Notes under the pieces: generated by a model
Seen by the model: the letters and a program-made list of their open reading frames with translations, nothing else
What the model was told of the DNA's origin: nothing
Database searches by the model: none
Source: Gelatoporia subvermispora B
Taxonomy: Eukaryota > Basidiomycota > Agaricomycetes > Polyporales > Gelatoporiaceae
NCBI GenBank assembly: GCA_000320605.2
Contig: KB445795.1
Location: forward strand, 805,867-869,866
Direction: 5' to 3'
DNA: 64,000 bases
Shown: positions 49,197-61,331 of the stretch, one piece after another
Position numbering within the stretch: the first letter of the stretch is position 1
Layout: each line of letters opens with the position of its first letter
Position numbers and translations under genes: made by a program

Positions 49197-50949
49197 TTAG
49201 CTAACTTCGTCTTTTATCTTCGTCAGTCCGGGGCACCAATCCTCCCTGGTCTTGTTGGAGCCCTTTGGGAAGTATTTTCGCCAATCACCTGGTGCGGGCG
49301 TACTCTCGTGGCGTCGCATGGATTCCTCACGATTGAATCTAGAGCACGACTTGAGTATTAGCAACCAATGTAAGTGGAAATGACAAGATAACTCACACTC
49401 GCTCGCACTTGTAACATTGGTGTTTCTGCTCGTACGGCTTTTTCTCGTGCGCGCTATGCCGCTTCGTCGAGATGTGCCGTTTCCACGTGCGGTCAGTGTT
49501 TTGAAGCGACACCCCGCAGTGGCAGAGCACCTGTGGACGAGTGTGAGATAGGAGTCAAATGCGCGATCCGCGAGGGCGACATACCTGCTTGCCTTTGAAC
49601 TTCTTTTTGATCGGGCGCTCGAGCGCCCCACTGGCACTCGCGTCGCCCGCACCGTCCGCGTCGTCCACGTCCAACTCTGCAGCGCTCTGCTTGCGCTTCC
49701 GGGATGTAGGTGCTGCTGGCGTCGACGGGCCGGCCTCCGGCTGTGCTGCCATCATCCCCGTCCCCTGCGCCGCGCTCGATGGCGGGATCGTGCCGAGGCC
49801 TCTCGAGCCCGAGGCGACTGCCGCCAAAGGCAGGGCGGCGCCCGAGCTGGCCGCATATGGAACCCGGGCCGGCGGGAATGCCAGTACTGCCGGGTCGACC
49901 GTCAGCGGCGCCGGGATGACGGGGGCTGTCGGCGCGTCGTACAGTGGCGATGCACGCTGTACAGCATTCGCTGGCACAGGCATCGTCGGGAACCGGGGCG
50001 GGACGGGGCGGATGTAGACGTCAGTCGGGCGCCGGTACAACGGGTGGGAGTGCAGGGGATGGGCGGGCAGTGGCTCGGCGAGCGTACGGCGGGGGCGGGG
50101 GGCGATGGGGCGCAGGCGAGTTGACGCGTGCGGGCCCGCGTTAGACGGCGGCCAATGACGTGGCAAGGATGTAGGCGGCGGTGGACGGGCGAATGTGGGC
50201 AATGCGCGGATTGAGGGAGGGAGTGGGGCGGCGGCAGGGACGGGAGGGGCGGGGGCGACGGGAGGGACCAACGGCCCCGCGAGCAATGGGTCGAGGCCCT
50301 GGCCCGGGACCATGGCCACCTGGTGCGGAGGCTGCGAGCGGTCTACCGGCGCGTAGGGTCGCTCGACATCGCAGAAGTCGGACAACATGTCCTACAAAGC
50401 ATATGCATGTGTCAGAAGCCAATAAGGCGAGCGATCAAATAGGTGACTCACCAAGTGAACAATGTCATCGAACTTCAGATCCCCAAACTCCTCCACGTCC
50501 TCATGAAGCGGCGCCTGGTACGAAGGTCCATCCCTCGGGTAGTATGTCGAGGGATGGTTCGAGGTGGCCAAGTGTTGAGGCGCCGAGTACGAGGGCCAGA
50601 CCGGAGACGGGAAGGGAGAAGTGGGTGGCGAAGACGCGAACGTCAACGCCGGGGAGGGTCCTGCCGTGAGCGTCGGGCTGGCGCCAGAGGGTGTCGTCCA
50701 GGGCCAGGTCGGGTAGGTCGGGTAGGTCGAGGGAGATGCGTCCGACAAGGACGCACGGGAGGATGAAGGGGAGGGGGTGGAATAGTTCGACCCCACGGCC
50801 GACGGAGGTGCCGGATAGAAGTCCGGCACCACGAAGTCGGCGAAGTCTAGCTCGGCGACGGGGCCTGACGCCTCCGTCGGGGAGCAGTGGTGCGCGTCCT
50901 CCTGGTACGCGGCTTGCGTTGAGTAAAGGTCGAAAGGGAAGTCCGCCAT
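49197..50949 (-). CDS. Proline-rich C2H2-like zinc-finger protein
   Basis: Four exons, about 500 residues. The N-terminal 400 residues are dominated by Pro, Ala and Ser, with an acidic patch near the start (ELDFADFVVPDF) and another (VEEFGDLKFDDIVHL), typical of activation regions. A basic run RPIKKKFKGKQ, a likely nuclear signal, precedes the zinc-binding part. The first finger is unusual: VLCHCGVSLQNTDRTWKRHI with HISTKRH, that is C-x-C spacing. A second finger, CYKCERV joined to FNREESMRRHE, is nearer the C2H2 pattern. The tail EDWCPGLTKIKDEVS closes the protein. Target unknown. The exon from 49.57 to 50.39 kb has very high GC because of Pro/Ala codons. Confidence 0.83.
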
Positions 50950-52843
50950 GGATGCACAGAGGGAGTAGCAAGTAACTGAGGGCGGGAGACGGGAAATTAG
51001 AGCGGGGTTCGGGGGACGCGAGCTCTACGAGGGGAGACATGCTGGCGGAGAGCCGACTTAAATCTCCCAGCGCAGAGGCGAGTGATGGATTGCCTCCTCT
51101 GAAAGCAATCCGGAAGACTTGATTTTCCGCATTGTGGGCGCACACTTGTTTGCGTGTTGTTTGCGAACCTTCCTGCATTGGGAATGTTTGCAGGATGAGC
51201 TGCCTAGAAGGGCAAGTGTCGGCTCGAACACCTGCCTACGGAGGCAATGTCTTCACGCTTCGGCTGCGCGGTGACGGTCTATCGAATGAGGAAAGGTGAC
51301 CATGCTGCATCTCAGGTGCCGAGGAACGTGCCGCATGGAAAGAGGGTCATGGCGGAGACCGAATGTCCGAAAAGAGCATATCAGCGGATATTATTTCGAG
51401 GGTGCAGGCGGCAGCCCCGACAACCGGCCAGTCCTCCATCGATCCGGATTCCACTGTCCAGTGAAATATGTGCACGCGGCGGTGGCCGACTGAAATACGG
51501 GCCAATTCTTGATGGAGTACATTGCAAGATATGGTCTTGCTTCATCCCGGACACTTATGTGGTTGAATCCTAACGCGCAGAGCCAAGGCCGTAATGATTC
51601 GCCTACAGCAACGCGACATGTAGCGTCGAGTGTCCTCTTCAGGTGGCGTGTAAGCCAGCAGTCTTCATCATTAATAGAAGAGCAATTCCGGAAACCAGCC
51701 GCCGATGCTTATGCGCTACCCGCATGCTCGGAATTGCCGACGGTGGGTCTTCCCACAGATATTCGGTACCAGTTGTCGCCTCGGGTGTCGATGAGCCTCT
51801 ACTAGATATTCTGATTCGCTAGACAGTATTCTGGATTATTAGGTTCCAGGGTCTTCACCGGGTTCCGCTGCGCAGCATGGTGCACCAGGCCCAGGTGATG
51901 AAGCGATAGACGAGCCAGCTGCATCATGTGCACGTGCTACCGGGTCCCGCTGCGTCCGAGCAGTCCGATGCGCTGCATCCACAGTTCCTAGACAAAGACA
52001 TAGCTCTCATAAAAAGCTAATGAGGCCGACATGCACAGGTTTGAGCGCGGTGCAGAGGGCGCAGAGGAGGGAAGCGTCCAAGTCGCGTTCGACGACAACG
52101 TTGGTGTCGCCTTCCTGATTTGGAGGCAGGGGAAACTTCGCGGAATCTTATCAGCAGATAGCGCCTGTCGCATCTGATCCGCGGGCGCTCGTCCTGCGCT
52201 TCCCGCGCTTCCTGCTCCTCAGGCTGCTTCGCGCCAACCTGGCAACTCTTCCGGGCAGCTTCCCGGTGATGTTCAGGCCGTCGCACAGGAACGCCCTTGT
52301 TCCAGAGTCTTCCCAGGTATTGAGCAGGAAATTTTTCTGGTGACAGGCTATAACGGACAACGCGATCGGTCATCGGCATTCCGCTGCTCGGAATCAAATT
52401 GCCAAGGGCAGGCGGGACTATGCATGACCAGAACGACCACCGGCCTCCAGGCGTACAAGATGGAAATTGATATCGGAGCATCACATGATACCGCATTAGA
52501 CAATCGACCTGCTGACTCTGATGGAGGGGATATGATGCAATAACCTTCTGCACACCGAAAGATGACAGAGTCGGAATTGGATGGGCAGCTGCACAGCTAT
52601 CAATGCCTCAAAAATTACCGTTCTACCCCGAAGCCCTGCGATAACAGAAACTTAGTGAAGAATCCTGCTATTTGTCAGCAGATTCGCCTTGTGGCATTTT
52701 TGCCGGTCCAGATGGATTAAGCAAATGTCCGTCCAAATTGCAGGTTCGTCCCAGTGCTACTGATACACGTGTGTTGTTCCATCCGTTCTGATATATTGTA
52801 CACCTAGGTGGTATCCGCCGGTAGATGGGAATGGGACGGCTGC
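50950..52843. other. Intergenic region, C2H2 upstream and IVD 3' flank
   Basis: About 1.9 kb. A short minus-strand stretch at about 52015-52120 has coding-like codon use (NVVVERDLDASLLCALCTAL) but joins nothing I can recognise. The rest shows only weak overlapping open frames. Confidence 0.35.
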
Positions 52844-54640
52844 TCAAGCGTCTCGCCGCTTGAAGTCCTCGTTGAACTCGCGTCCAATGAGCATCCGTCT
52901 AATCTCTTGTGTACCTGCGCCGACGGTGTATAACCGTGAATCGCGCAGGATACGACCCGTCGGATAATCTACAAGTCGCTGTATCAGTAAGCATACGATG
53001 TTTATAGACGCAGACTGAGCACCGTTGATATAGCCGTTACCGCCGAGACACTGCATCGCGTCCATGGCGACCTCAACGGCGCGATCTGAGGAATAAAGAA
53101 TTGCTCCTGCGCAATCCTGTATCGCGAAAGGTGTTCGGTGAGTATGATCGAAACGATAGATCAGCCTGCACGCACCCGTCGGCTAACCTTGCCTGCGTCA
53201 CAGGCTCTTGCTACGGCGTACACGTATGCACGAGAGGCATTCAGCTTCGTGTACATATCGGCAATCTTGCCTGAGTCACTCCAATCAGCTCGACTCTTCT
53301 GACATTGCAGTCATCACGAACCCTGCATGAGCTGGAACGTGCCAACTGGTTGGCCGAATTGCTTGCGGTCATGAACATACTCGACTGCGATGTCAAAAGC
53401 CGCTTGCATCAAGCTGCAAAGGGTGCAATCAGACGCTGCGATGATTTCATGCAAAAGGTTGATGCGTACCCCAAAGGACCTCCGCAGAGGACGAGTCGTT
53501 CCAGGTCAAGACCGGACATGAGCACCGCGGCACCGCCGTTGGACGGACCAAGCACATTTTCTATGTATCAAATCTGATTATAGCTTCTGAGCACCCAGTT
53601 CAGCTGCATACCTTCTGGGACAAAGCAATCGTCAAACACAAGTTCGCAGGTATCGCTTCCTCGCATTCCAAGCTTGTCCAGTTTCTGATGTGTCGAGAAC
53701 CCGGAGAAGCCACGCTCAATAATGAACGCAGTAATCCCTCGCGAGCCCTTCTCCGGCGCAGTCTTCGCATAAACAACCAATGTAGAAGCAGTCGGTCCAT
53801 TCGTGATCCTGTCGGAGTCTCAATGAGCCTCGGAAGCCGGCCTGGGGAAGTAGCGCAGACTGTGAATGAGCCGCCTGTCGACATTACCAGAACTTGTTGC
53901 CGTTCAGCTTGTACCCGCCATCGACCTTATCCGCGCGGAGCTTCATACTGACGACGTCGCTTCCGCTGCCAGGTTCGCTCATGGCAAGGCTGCCGACCTT
54001 CTTGCCGGAGACAAGATCCGGGAGGTACTTCGCTTTCTGCGCGTCTGTACCCCACCGATGTATCTAGAGATCAGCGATGTCACCCAACGTCGTACACAAA
54101 GCGAAATGCGACTACCCACTTGGTTGACGCACAGATTGGAGTGAGCGCCGTATGACAACGCCACCGAGCCGGAAGCTTTCGAGAGCGCCTCCATCGCGAG
54201 TGTGTGATGGAAGTACCCGAGCGAGAGACCGCCATAGTCGGGAGACACGGTGATCCCAAGTAGTCCCATTGATCCCAGCTCCTCCCATAAATCCTGGTGA
54301 TTCCTCCTGTGAGCAGATCATACGCTCCGTAGTGAGTTGCTCACGATTGGGAAGGTGTTGGTCTTGTCAATCTCAGCAGCACGCGGAGCAACAGCTCTCT
54401 CCGCGAAATCCGCTACAGCATTTCTGAACTATATGGTATGCCGATCTCTGTTGTCAGGACTGTGCTCCGGTATATCATGCACGGGCATACCTCCGCCTGT
54501 TCTTCCGTTAATCCAGCCACCTCAGCATTGTAGTACGAAGCATTTCGTCGCTGGGCCACGTTCCGCGAAGGAATTAGTGTTCTCTGAATGACACTGCGTT
54601 GAGCCCGTGCGGAAGAACGAAACAAACTTGCGAAAGACAT
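52844..54640 (-). CDS. Isovaleryl-CoA dehydrogenase, mitochondrial
   Basis: FAD enzyme of leucine catabolism that converts isovaleryl-CoA to 3-methylcrotonyl-CoA and passes electrons to [23 protein letters not shown] is a typical Arg/Ser-rich mitochondrial presequence. Family blocks follow: [69 protein letters not shown] joined to [44 protein letters not shown]; then [13 protein letters not shown], where the Glu is the catalytic base position of isovaleryl-CoA dehydrogenases; then [30 protein letters not shown] and [14 protein letters not shown]. About ten introns. The Glu position separates it from short- and medium-chain enzymes, which carry theirs elsewhere. About 425 residues. Confidence 0.92.
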
Positions 54641-55123
54641 TATGACTGTGGGGATCTGCTGTCAACGAGTGCGGAGTGCGGGGAAGGTGGCACTCAAGCT
54701 CACTCAAGCTCACTCAAGCAACAGCCATCGAACGCCCCATCTCGGATCCGGGGTAAACAAGCGCTCTATGACTAGTTGACTGTTCACGTGAGCGCAGTTC
54801 CGCCTTGTTTCCCTTTTTGTTTTTGGATCGCCCGACGCTTGCAGGAAGACGCGCGACGAATGCACACCAGTTGAATGTCAGGAACATCGGCAGCAATACT
54901 CTCAGGAACTTTAAAGTCTGAGGTTTCAACGAGATACACGTGTGAATCATTCATCCTAACATCGTATATCATGGTCCGTTCTAGATTCGCGGGTGACGAC
55001 ATCGAAGAAGCGTTCACTAGTACTAGTACACCTGTATGAGTCGTGGAAGCAGCGCAAGGCCGTGCTCGTTTCATTTAGACATTCTAAAATCCAGAATCAG
55101 CGTATGTTCTACACATATTCGAC
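54641..55123. other. Intergenic, IVD promoter and aminotransferase 3' flank
   Basis: Just upstream of the dehydrogenase there are three tandem copies of CTCACTCAAG at about 54697-54718. No gene is seen. Confidence 0.4.
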
Positions 55124-57414
55124 TCATTCAGCTACCTTTTCGAGCTGGATAGCGCTGTCGAGACTCTTCTTGTAGCTGTGTCCAAATCCGCTCATGCCTT
55201 CCTTCTTGGCCTTCTTGAGCACGCGTCCGATGGCATCGAGACCTACACGGGGTAAAGATTTGTCATGAGACGTTCAAGACGGATGGTGATATATTCAAAC
55301 CTTTGTCGAGGTCCTCAAGAGGAGGGCCGAACGAAAGGCGCACGAAATGGTGACATGGCGAGTTGAACAAGTTGCGGCGATGCGCAGGGTTAATGTCGAA
55401 GAAGATACCCGGGATGACGATCGTCTTCTCCTTGAGCAGTTCCTCGAAGAACGTCTACAATCTCTGTCAGTATTGGCCGGGGAGCTAGAGATGGAACTGC
55501 GCGACATACTAGACCGTTGTTGATCGGCGCAGGCAAGTTCTCGAGGCTGAGCCAGACATAGAACGTGCTAGTCGGCGGGATCGAGACCTTGAGGCCGAGG
55601 CGCTCAAGGCGGCGCAAGACATGGTCGCGCTTGTGCTTGAAGTGTTTCTGTAGCGCAAGCTTCTCGCCCTTGACGCGCTCCGGGTCAAGTAGCGGAATTG
55701 CCGCAAGCTGCAGCCTAGCTCCTCTCCATCAGCGATACGTCAGATAGAGCCAGCACGAGGCCTCAACGCACGGATGGTTGGCTCCTCCGTCGAGGAACGA
55801 TCCTGACTGGGACAGCGCCGTGACCAGGTTCTTGGGTCCGATGACCCAGCATACACGCCAGCCGGGGAGACGCCAGTTCTGGTGACATCGCCCCACTTAG
55901 ATGTCATGCAGTCTCATGTGGATTCCTACGGGCACATACCTTGGTCAAACCATCGACGATAACGATAGAATCCTGAGACGAGTCGGTTGAGAATCGTTAT
56001 AATCTGATTATCATATTGCGCACTTACCGAGTTCACATCCTCGATGAACTCTGCGGACGATACAGACTTGCCAAGTTCAGCCTCGTCTTCGGGGTAGATG
56101 TACCAGGAATAGAACTACAGTATTGAAACAATATCCGTCAATTTATGTAGACAGGGCGTCCAGCGTCCGATAGGGCACAAATTTACCTCGTCAAGGACCA
56201 GTGTCGTAGAGGTCTCACGCATGAGCGCCACGAGCTCCTTGAGGTCATTGTCCTTAATGACCTGTCCGGTAGGATTTCTAGGGTTCGAAGCTAAAATAAC
56301 TTCGAGACCTTGGTTCTTAATATCTTTCTGGATACATCGCATTATTCAGCTGTCTGTTTGCCAGTCCATATGGTACAAGGATGTACCTTCGTCTGCGCAA
56401 TGTCTAGCTTGTACTTGGTCTATTGAGAATATATAGTTATTTTTGAATTAGCAATGCATGATACGAAGGTGCTAACTTCTTCTTCCAAGCTTTCAAGAAA
56501 AAGGGCATGTGAAGTTAGCGATCAAATATCACCAACGAGGAGGTGCGGCGGCATACGCAGTAGGAACCGGAACAAGACGCCTGAAAGCGCTCAAAACCTG
56601 GTCATACGCTGTGTAATCTGGAACCTGGTAAGACTGCAGCAAATTCACTTCAATTTGACATCATCCTGGACAAATTTGTCACTCACGCAGTACACATCGC
56701 CAACAACGGCTGCGACACGAGACAGCCCTGCACGTCCACCGGGAACAATGCATACGTTCTCGTATGTGTATTGGCTTTCCTTGCCCTGACGGTACGTCAC
56801 ATTGTACAATTCTGCCACAGCTTCGCGCAAGGCTAGCAACGTCATAGATAGATCAAAACCTCGTGGCGCGTCGTTGCGAGGGACTGCGTACCTTTGACAC
56901 CTGTCGTCGGAGCGTACTCCAGAGAATCCGTGGGCACCTCAATGGTAGAGGGCTTCAGAGGAGCATCTGGGATCTGTCCCACCTCCGGAGCACCCTGTCC
57001 GAGGTTGGCCCATTCATGGGAGGAGGCATAGGAGAATCCGTTCGCCATAGCACGGTCAGAACAATAGATGACACCCGTGCTGCCGGGATGTATGATACCG
57101 GGGACAGTCTCCTCGTCCTACAGAATGTGTTCAATGCAGAACAAAGACGAATGAACCGAGGCTACGTACGAGGTTGACCGTCTGGGGAAGCAGGCCCTTG
57201 GGCTTGTGGCCAGCAGACTCACGGAAGATCTATGGGCGTGTCGTTCTCAGTGAATGTCCCCCTTGCATCCGACCGTTGAATTCAGTACCCTGTGAGCTTC
57301 AGACTCCTTCTCATGCTTGAAGTTCTTCATCACGTCGAGGACCTGGGCAGGAAAGGATCCGTCAGAGGACAGGTTGTGGTTCATGACGAAGCTGGTTTCA
57401 ATGACGTACGACAT
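55124..57414 (-). CDS. Class I/II PLP-dependent aminotransferase
   Basis: Moves amino groups between an amino acid and a keto acid; substrate not determined. The protein begins MSYVIETSFVMNHNLSSDGS. Later exons carry NLGQGAPEVGQIPDAP, EYAPTTGVKALREAVAELYN and the cofactor-phosphate region VPGGRAGLSRVAAVVGD. Next are ILASNPRNPTGQVI, which holds the Asn that holds the cofactor ring, and TTLVLDE with its acidic partner. VIVDGLTKNWRLPGWRVCW provides the Schiff-base lysine and the nearby Arg. The small domain contains TFYVWLSLENLPAP and CHHFVRLSFGPP, whose Arg would bind the substrate carboxylate. It ends SAIQLEKVAE. About nine introns. Fungal relatives are annotated only as aspartate/tyrosine/aromatic type, so specificity is left open. 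Divergent from arginase. Confidence 0.85.
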
Positions 57415-58245
57415 CTCTGAAGCTTAAAGGTGTGGACCGGCCCGACCTGGAATACGGAGTGTGCGACATATCGGCTGGCAGACCGGGGGACACAAAGACG
57501 TGGTAGTAAAGGGTAGTAGCAAGGCAAGCAAGGGCTCCATCTTATATCAATCACGGCTTGCTGTACGAGTGGAAAGTGCCGGGACCGTAACGATGATGTT
57601 GCCTATCCTATATTTAGACCAAAGGGGAGCTAGCCAATATACCGTCACGTCCGAATGTCGCAGGTATTCCGACTTCCCCGAAGGCCGTGGTGGTCGTTGC
57701 TGGGATGCTCATCGCCAGCGTAGTAGCGACGATCTCCATAAGTATCTGCCGTACCTCTCGTACTCGTGACGGTTCGAGGCCCTCGGGACACGACAAGGCG
57801 CGGAAAATACACGGGGAGATCATGACCGACTCGGACACTCTCACTCGCCACTGCGCGCTGATCTCTGAGAGCGTCTCGCTGGCATAAGAAGTTGCAGCTG
57901 CTGTGGGGCTACACATCGGTCGCTTCCATATTTTGGAGTATCCAAGAAATCGTCACGAAGGAGCAGACCAGCCTACATATATCCGTACGTTAATATCCAC
58001 CAACCAGTCACTTGAGGTTCGTCAAGGGACGAGCGAGGACGAGGACGATGAGGAACGAGATTATCTTATCAGACAGCCACGTGTCAAGTCATTTTCTCGG
58101 ATCTCGACGTGAGTGGCCACTCGTTCCACCGTCCCGGTGCAGCCAGGCGGCAAGCCGTACTACTTATACAGCCTCTTCTAAGCCCTCTCTGTCTCTCTGT
58201 CGTCTCTCTTCGACGCTCGTTACCTTCAGCCTAACTTATCTCATC
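57415..58245. promoter_or_regulatory. Divergent promoter with GATA motifs, arginase side
   Basis: This 831-bp region separates the aminotransferase (minus) from arginase (plus). On the minus strand two adjacent GATA motifs lie at 58061-58070 (TTATCTTATC on plus, so GATAAGATAA on minus), and a further GATAAG is at 58235-58240, just before the arginase start. Fungal nitrogen GATA factors bind such clusters. A TATA-like TTATACA and a pyrimidine-rich stretch (58170-58220) sit between them and the start codon. Confidence 0.55.
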
Positions 58246-59654
58246 ATGTCTTCCCAATCCTCGATTTCCCGCTTCATCCCCAACCCCAAGACCGTCGCTG
58301 TGAGTACTGCGCTGTTGGAACATGCCTGGCTCGGACTGAGCGTTACCCCGCATGCAATAGATTGTCGGCTGCCCCTTCAGGTGAGCACGACTTTTGCATG
58401 AGGCAAACCTCCTCTCATTCGCGGCGACGTCATCAATAGAGCCGGACAGGTGCGCGCTCGAAGTCTTGCAATATAACCCACGCCGTCATCTCACGTGCCT
58501 TCATTTCGCAGGCAAAGCTCGGTGTAGACAATGGCCCCATTCATCTCGTAGAAGCCGGCCTGCCCAGACAACTAGAGGAGCTCGGCTGGAAAGTGCACTT
58601 CGATGGACACCACCAGTTTGAGGAGATCGCTACGGAGAACGACCCGCCCATTGGTAAGCTCAAGAACCCGAGATTCGTCTCGCGCGTTTGCAAAGCCGTG
58701 GCGAAGGCTGTTGGTGACCATGCAAAGAAGGGCCAACTCCCCCTGACTCTCGGTGGAGATCACTCTTTGGTACGTCGGTCGATGACGCATCACATCGAAT
58801 GCAGCTGATGACCGATTCAAGGCTATGGGCACGATTTCTGGAACACTAGAGTAAGTCGTCATCGGATGATGGTGCATTGATGTTTCATGTGCTGAACCTC
58901 TTGAAGTCAATACCCCGATGCCTGTGTAGTCTGGGTCGATGCACATGCTGATATTAACACTGCCGACACCACCGACTCTGGTACGCTCCCATATCGCCCA
59001 TGGATTTTGCGAAAAATCTCCTGACCAATAACGAGTACAGGCAACCTGCACGGCATGCCGCTCTCCTTCCTGCTCGGACTCGGCGAGAAGTTCGAGGAGT
59101 TCAGCTGGATCAAGCCTGTACTCAAGCCCGAGCGCCTCGTCTACATTGGTCTCCGTGACGTCGACGCCGGCGAGAAGCGCATCCTCAGGGAGAACGGCAT
59201 CAAGGCGTTCAGCATGCACGAGGTCGACAAGTACGGTATCGGCAAGGTCGTGGAGATGGCGCTCGACCACGTCAACCCCAAGCGCGAACGCCCGATCCAC
59301 CTCAGCTTTGATGTCGACGCGCTCGATCCCTCGGTTGCTCCCTCCACCGGCACGCCGGTGCGCGGAGGTCTGACTTTCAGAGAGGGCCACTACATTTGCG
59401 AGGCAATGTACGAGACTGGCTGTCTTGTGGCACTCGACATCATGGTACGTTGTGGCGAGAGAGAACGTTAAACTCGCCGCTGATCCTCGACGTCTTTGCA
59501 GGAGGTGAACCCTTCTCTTGCTGATCCCGAGGCTGTCAAGCAGACCGTCGCGGTCGGCTGTTCTCTGGCACGCTCTGCACTTGGTATGTGCCCTGCAAAC
59601 ATCTCTCCCTGAATGTCATTGGCTCATGACATCCCAGGCGAGACTCTTCTCTGA
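58246..59654 (+). CDS. CAR1: Arginase
   Basis: Binuclear manganese enzyme that splits arginine into ornithine and urea. [18 protein letters not shown] splices to [18 protein letters not shown]. All metal motifs are present: [16 protein letters not shown] (His ligand), [12 protein letters not shown] (D-A-H-x-D ligands), and [20 protein letters not shown] (D-x-D ligands and substrate loop). [20 protein letters not shown] and [16 protein letters not shown] complete the core, and the last exon encodes ETLL. Length is about 315 residues, normal for the family, in about seven exons. No organelle presequence is visible, so it is probably cytosolic as in yeasts. GATA motifs in the promoter suggest nitrogen control. 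Confidence 0.95.
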
Positions 59655-60023
59655 GCTGATCCAGGATTAATGATACTCTTACGACCTCATACTGCCATGA
59701 TCGCACGCGTATTCTCATAGGGCCTATCTCATAACCCATATCGTAATTAGGCATCATTGCATCGGCCTGTATGCATCGGAATCTCAGACGTATTCTACAT
59801 ATCGGACGAGGTTACTGCAGAATATCGTCAGTACCTGGCTGAGGCACATGCCGGCGTCTGCGCACATTCGCGGGTGTAAGCGAACCGATCGAAGCGAGAT
59901 GACCGTGTCTGCGACGCGTTCAGTTCGATTCCGCCCAGTTGTGCCTCTCACTGGTAGACCTTCTCCACGGCACCACTCGAGAAATAAACAAACAAACCTT
60001 GGGCTGCTACCCACGAGCTTGAT
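59655..60023. other. Intergenic, arginase 3' flank and next promoter
   Basis: Between the arginase stop and the APC15-like start. No gene seen. Confidence 0.4.
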
Positions 60024-60641
60024 ATGTCTGTCGCAAGCCCAACTGTGCTGCCACGAAGTCTATTGTTTCCCAATGTCCTGCCCAAGCCACCACAGCCATA
60101 TCCGCTACCGCTCCCTGCGCGCGGTCAGCGTCCAGGCGGCCTGAACAGCCGGCGCGACCTGGCGAGAGAAATGGATGATCTGAGTGATGAGGAGGACGAG
60201 CTTGAGGGACTGGTAAGCGTCCCCATCTGAATGGTTGACGAAAGAGCTGTTGTCGACGCGTCGGAAGACTCTGGAAGTCAAGAATAGAGGATACAACTTC
60301 CTCATCCCAATAGGGAGAGCATACACCCAACAAGAGGAGAAGAATGACGTGAGTCGTAGTGACCGTATTTCGCGATTGTTGTATATGACTAGTCTCACAC
60401 GCAGGCCGACGAGGACGAGTCTGCGGATGGCACCGACTCGGGCGAGGCGCCGTCCGTCTTAGATGACGAGAACGACTCCGCGGAGGATCTGGACGCTGAG
60501 ATGGACGACATGGACGAGGTCGGCAACATCACCGCAGAGACCGCCGACATGGATGCAGACGACTATCCCGACGAGGAGATAGCGTCAGACGACGAGGAAG
60601 AGGAATCAGATCTGGACGAGCCACCACTATCCGATCACTGA
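60024..60641 (+). CDS. Probable anaphase-promoting complex subunit 15
   Basis: APC15 is a small subunit of the APC/C ubiquitin ligase that helps turn over the mitotic checkpoint complex. Three exons. The first encodes MSVASPTVLPRSLLFPNVLP and a basic SRRDLAREMDDLSDEEDELE block. The second has RGYNFLIPIGRAYTQQEEKN. The third is a highly acidic tail (DADDYPDEEIASDDEEEESD) that ends DEPPLSDH. The short NFLIPIG-type motif followed by a long Asp/Glu run is the layout of APC15. Roughly 165-175 residues, close to fungal and animal members. With little conserved sequence beyond that motif, identity is moderate; an unrelated acidic nuclear protein is the alternative. Confidence 0.6.
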
Positions 60642-61331
60642 CATGGGCCTCTGCAACTGTCCCCTGACGACTGGCAGCAGACACCGTCGTGCTGAGCCCA
60701 GGCTCACGACTGGTCGTATATACCCGTACTTTCGCGATTCCCCGGTGTTTGGCGAGACTTTCGACGGTAGTGCATCGGAAGCATGTCATCTACGTCCGTA
60801 CAGACACAATGTCTCACGTTTGCTCAATCTGATCCCCGGACTCTGGCTTGGAAATGTCCCCAGCCGTCTGTCTCGTGTACTTGGAAGAACTCTGAGCTCC
60901 TCTCATCTCGGGGGAGACTTATGCAAGCTAAGCTAAGCTGCGCACGAAAACATATGCAATGCTTCATAATCAACATGTGATCATACTGAAAAACATATGG
61001 CCATGGCTGTGAACACCCAAAACGAAGCTTCGTTGACAGGTCTTGGAATAGACGTGGATGTGGTTCTTGATCCAATCCAATCCATTCTTGTTCCCGTGCG
61101 GAAGAATTTACGTACTCGAAGGCAGACAAGCAATTGCCCACGATGCCAGGCATCGCAACAATAACGGAGACACAAGGAAAGCCAAATGCTGGCTGTTGTC
61201 CTGTATGAGAATAGCAACCGTGTCCGTCGGCAGGATTGACAACAGTGACACTATACAGCATTACAACACAGGCACCGGCGATCAATCGATCAAGGCCGCC
61301 GTTTCCTTGCAACTCCTCAACCAAATACGCA
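60642..61331. other. Convergent intergenic region
   Basis: Between the stops of the APC15-like gene (plus) and the Drn1-like gene (minus). A 177-codon open frame on the minus strand (60824-61357) overlaps the end of the Drn1-like CDS in another frame. It has no motif and is judged accidental. Confidence 0.4.

Noticed and set aside
52017..52553. A 178-codon minus-strand open frame rich in Arg and Gln
   Set aside because: Composition is typical of a shadow frame; another frame of the same strand looks more coding-like only over a short part.
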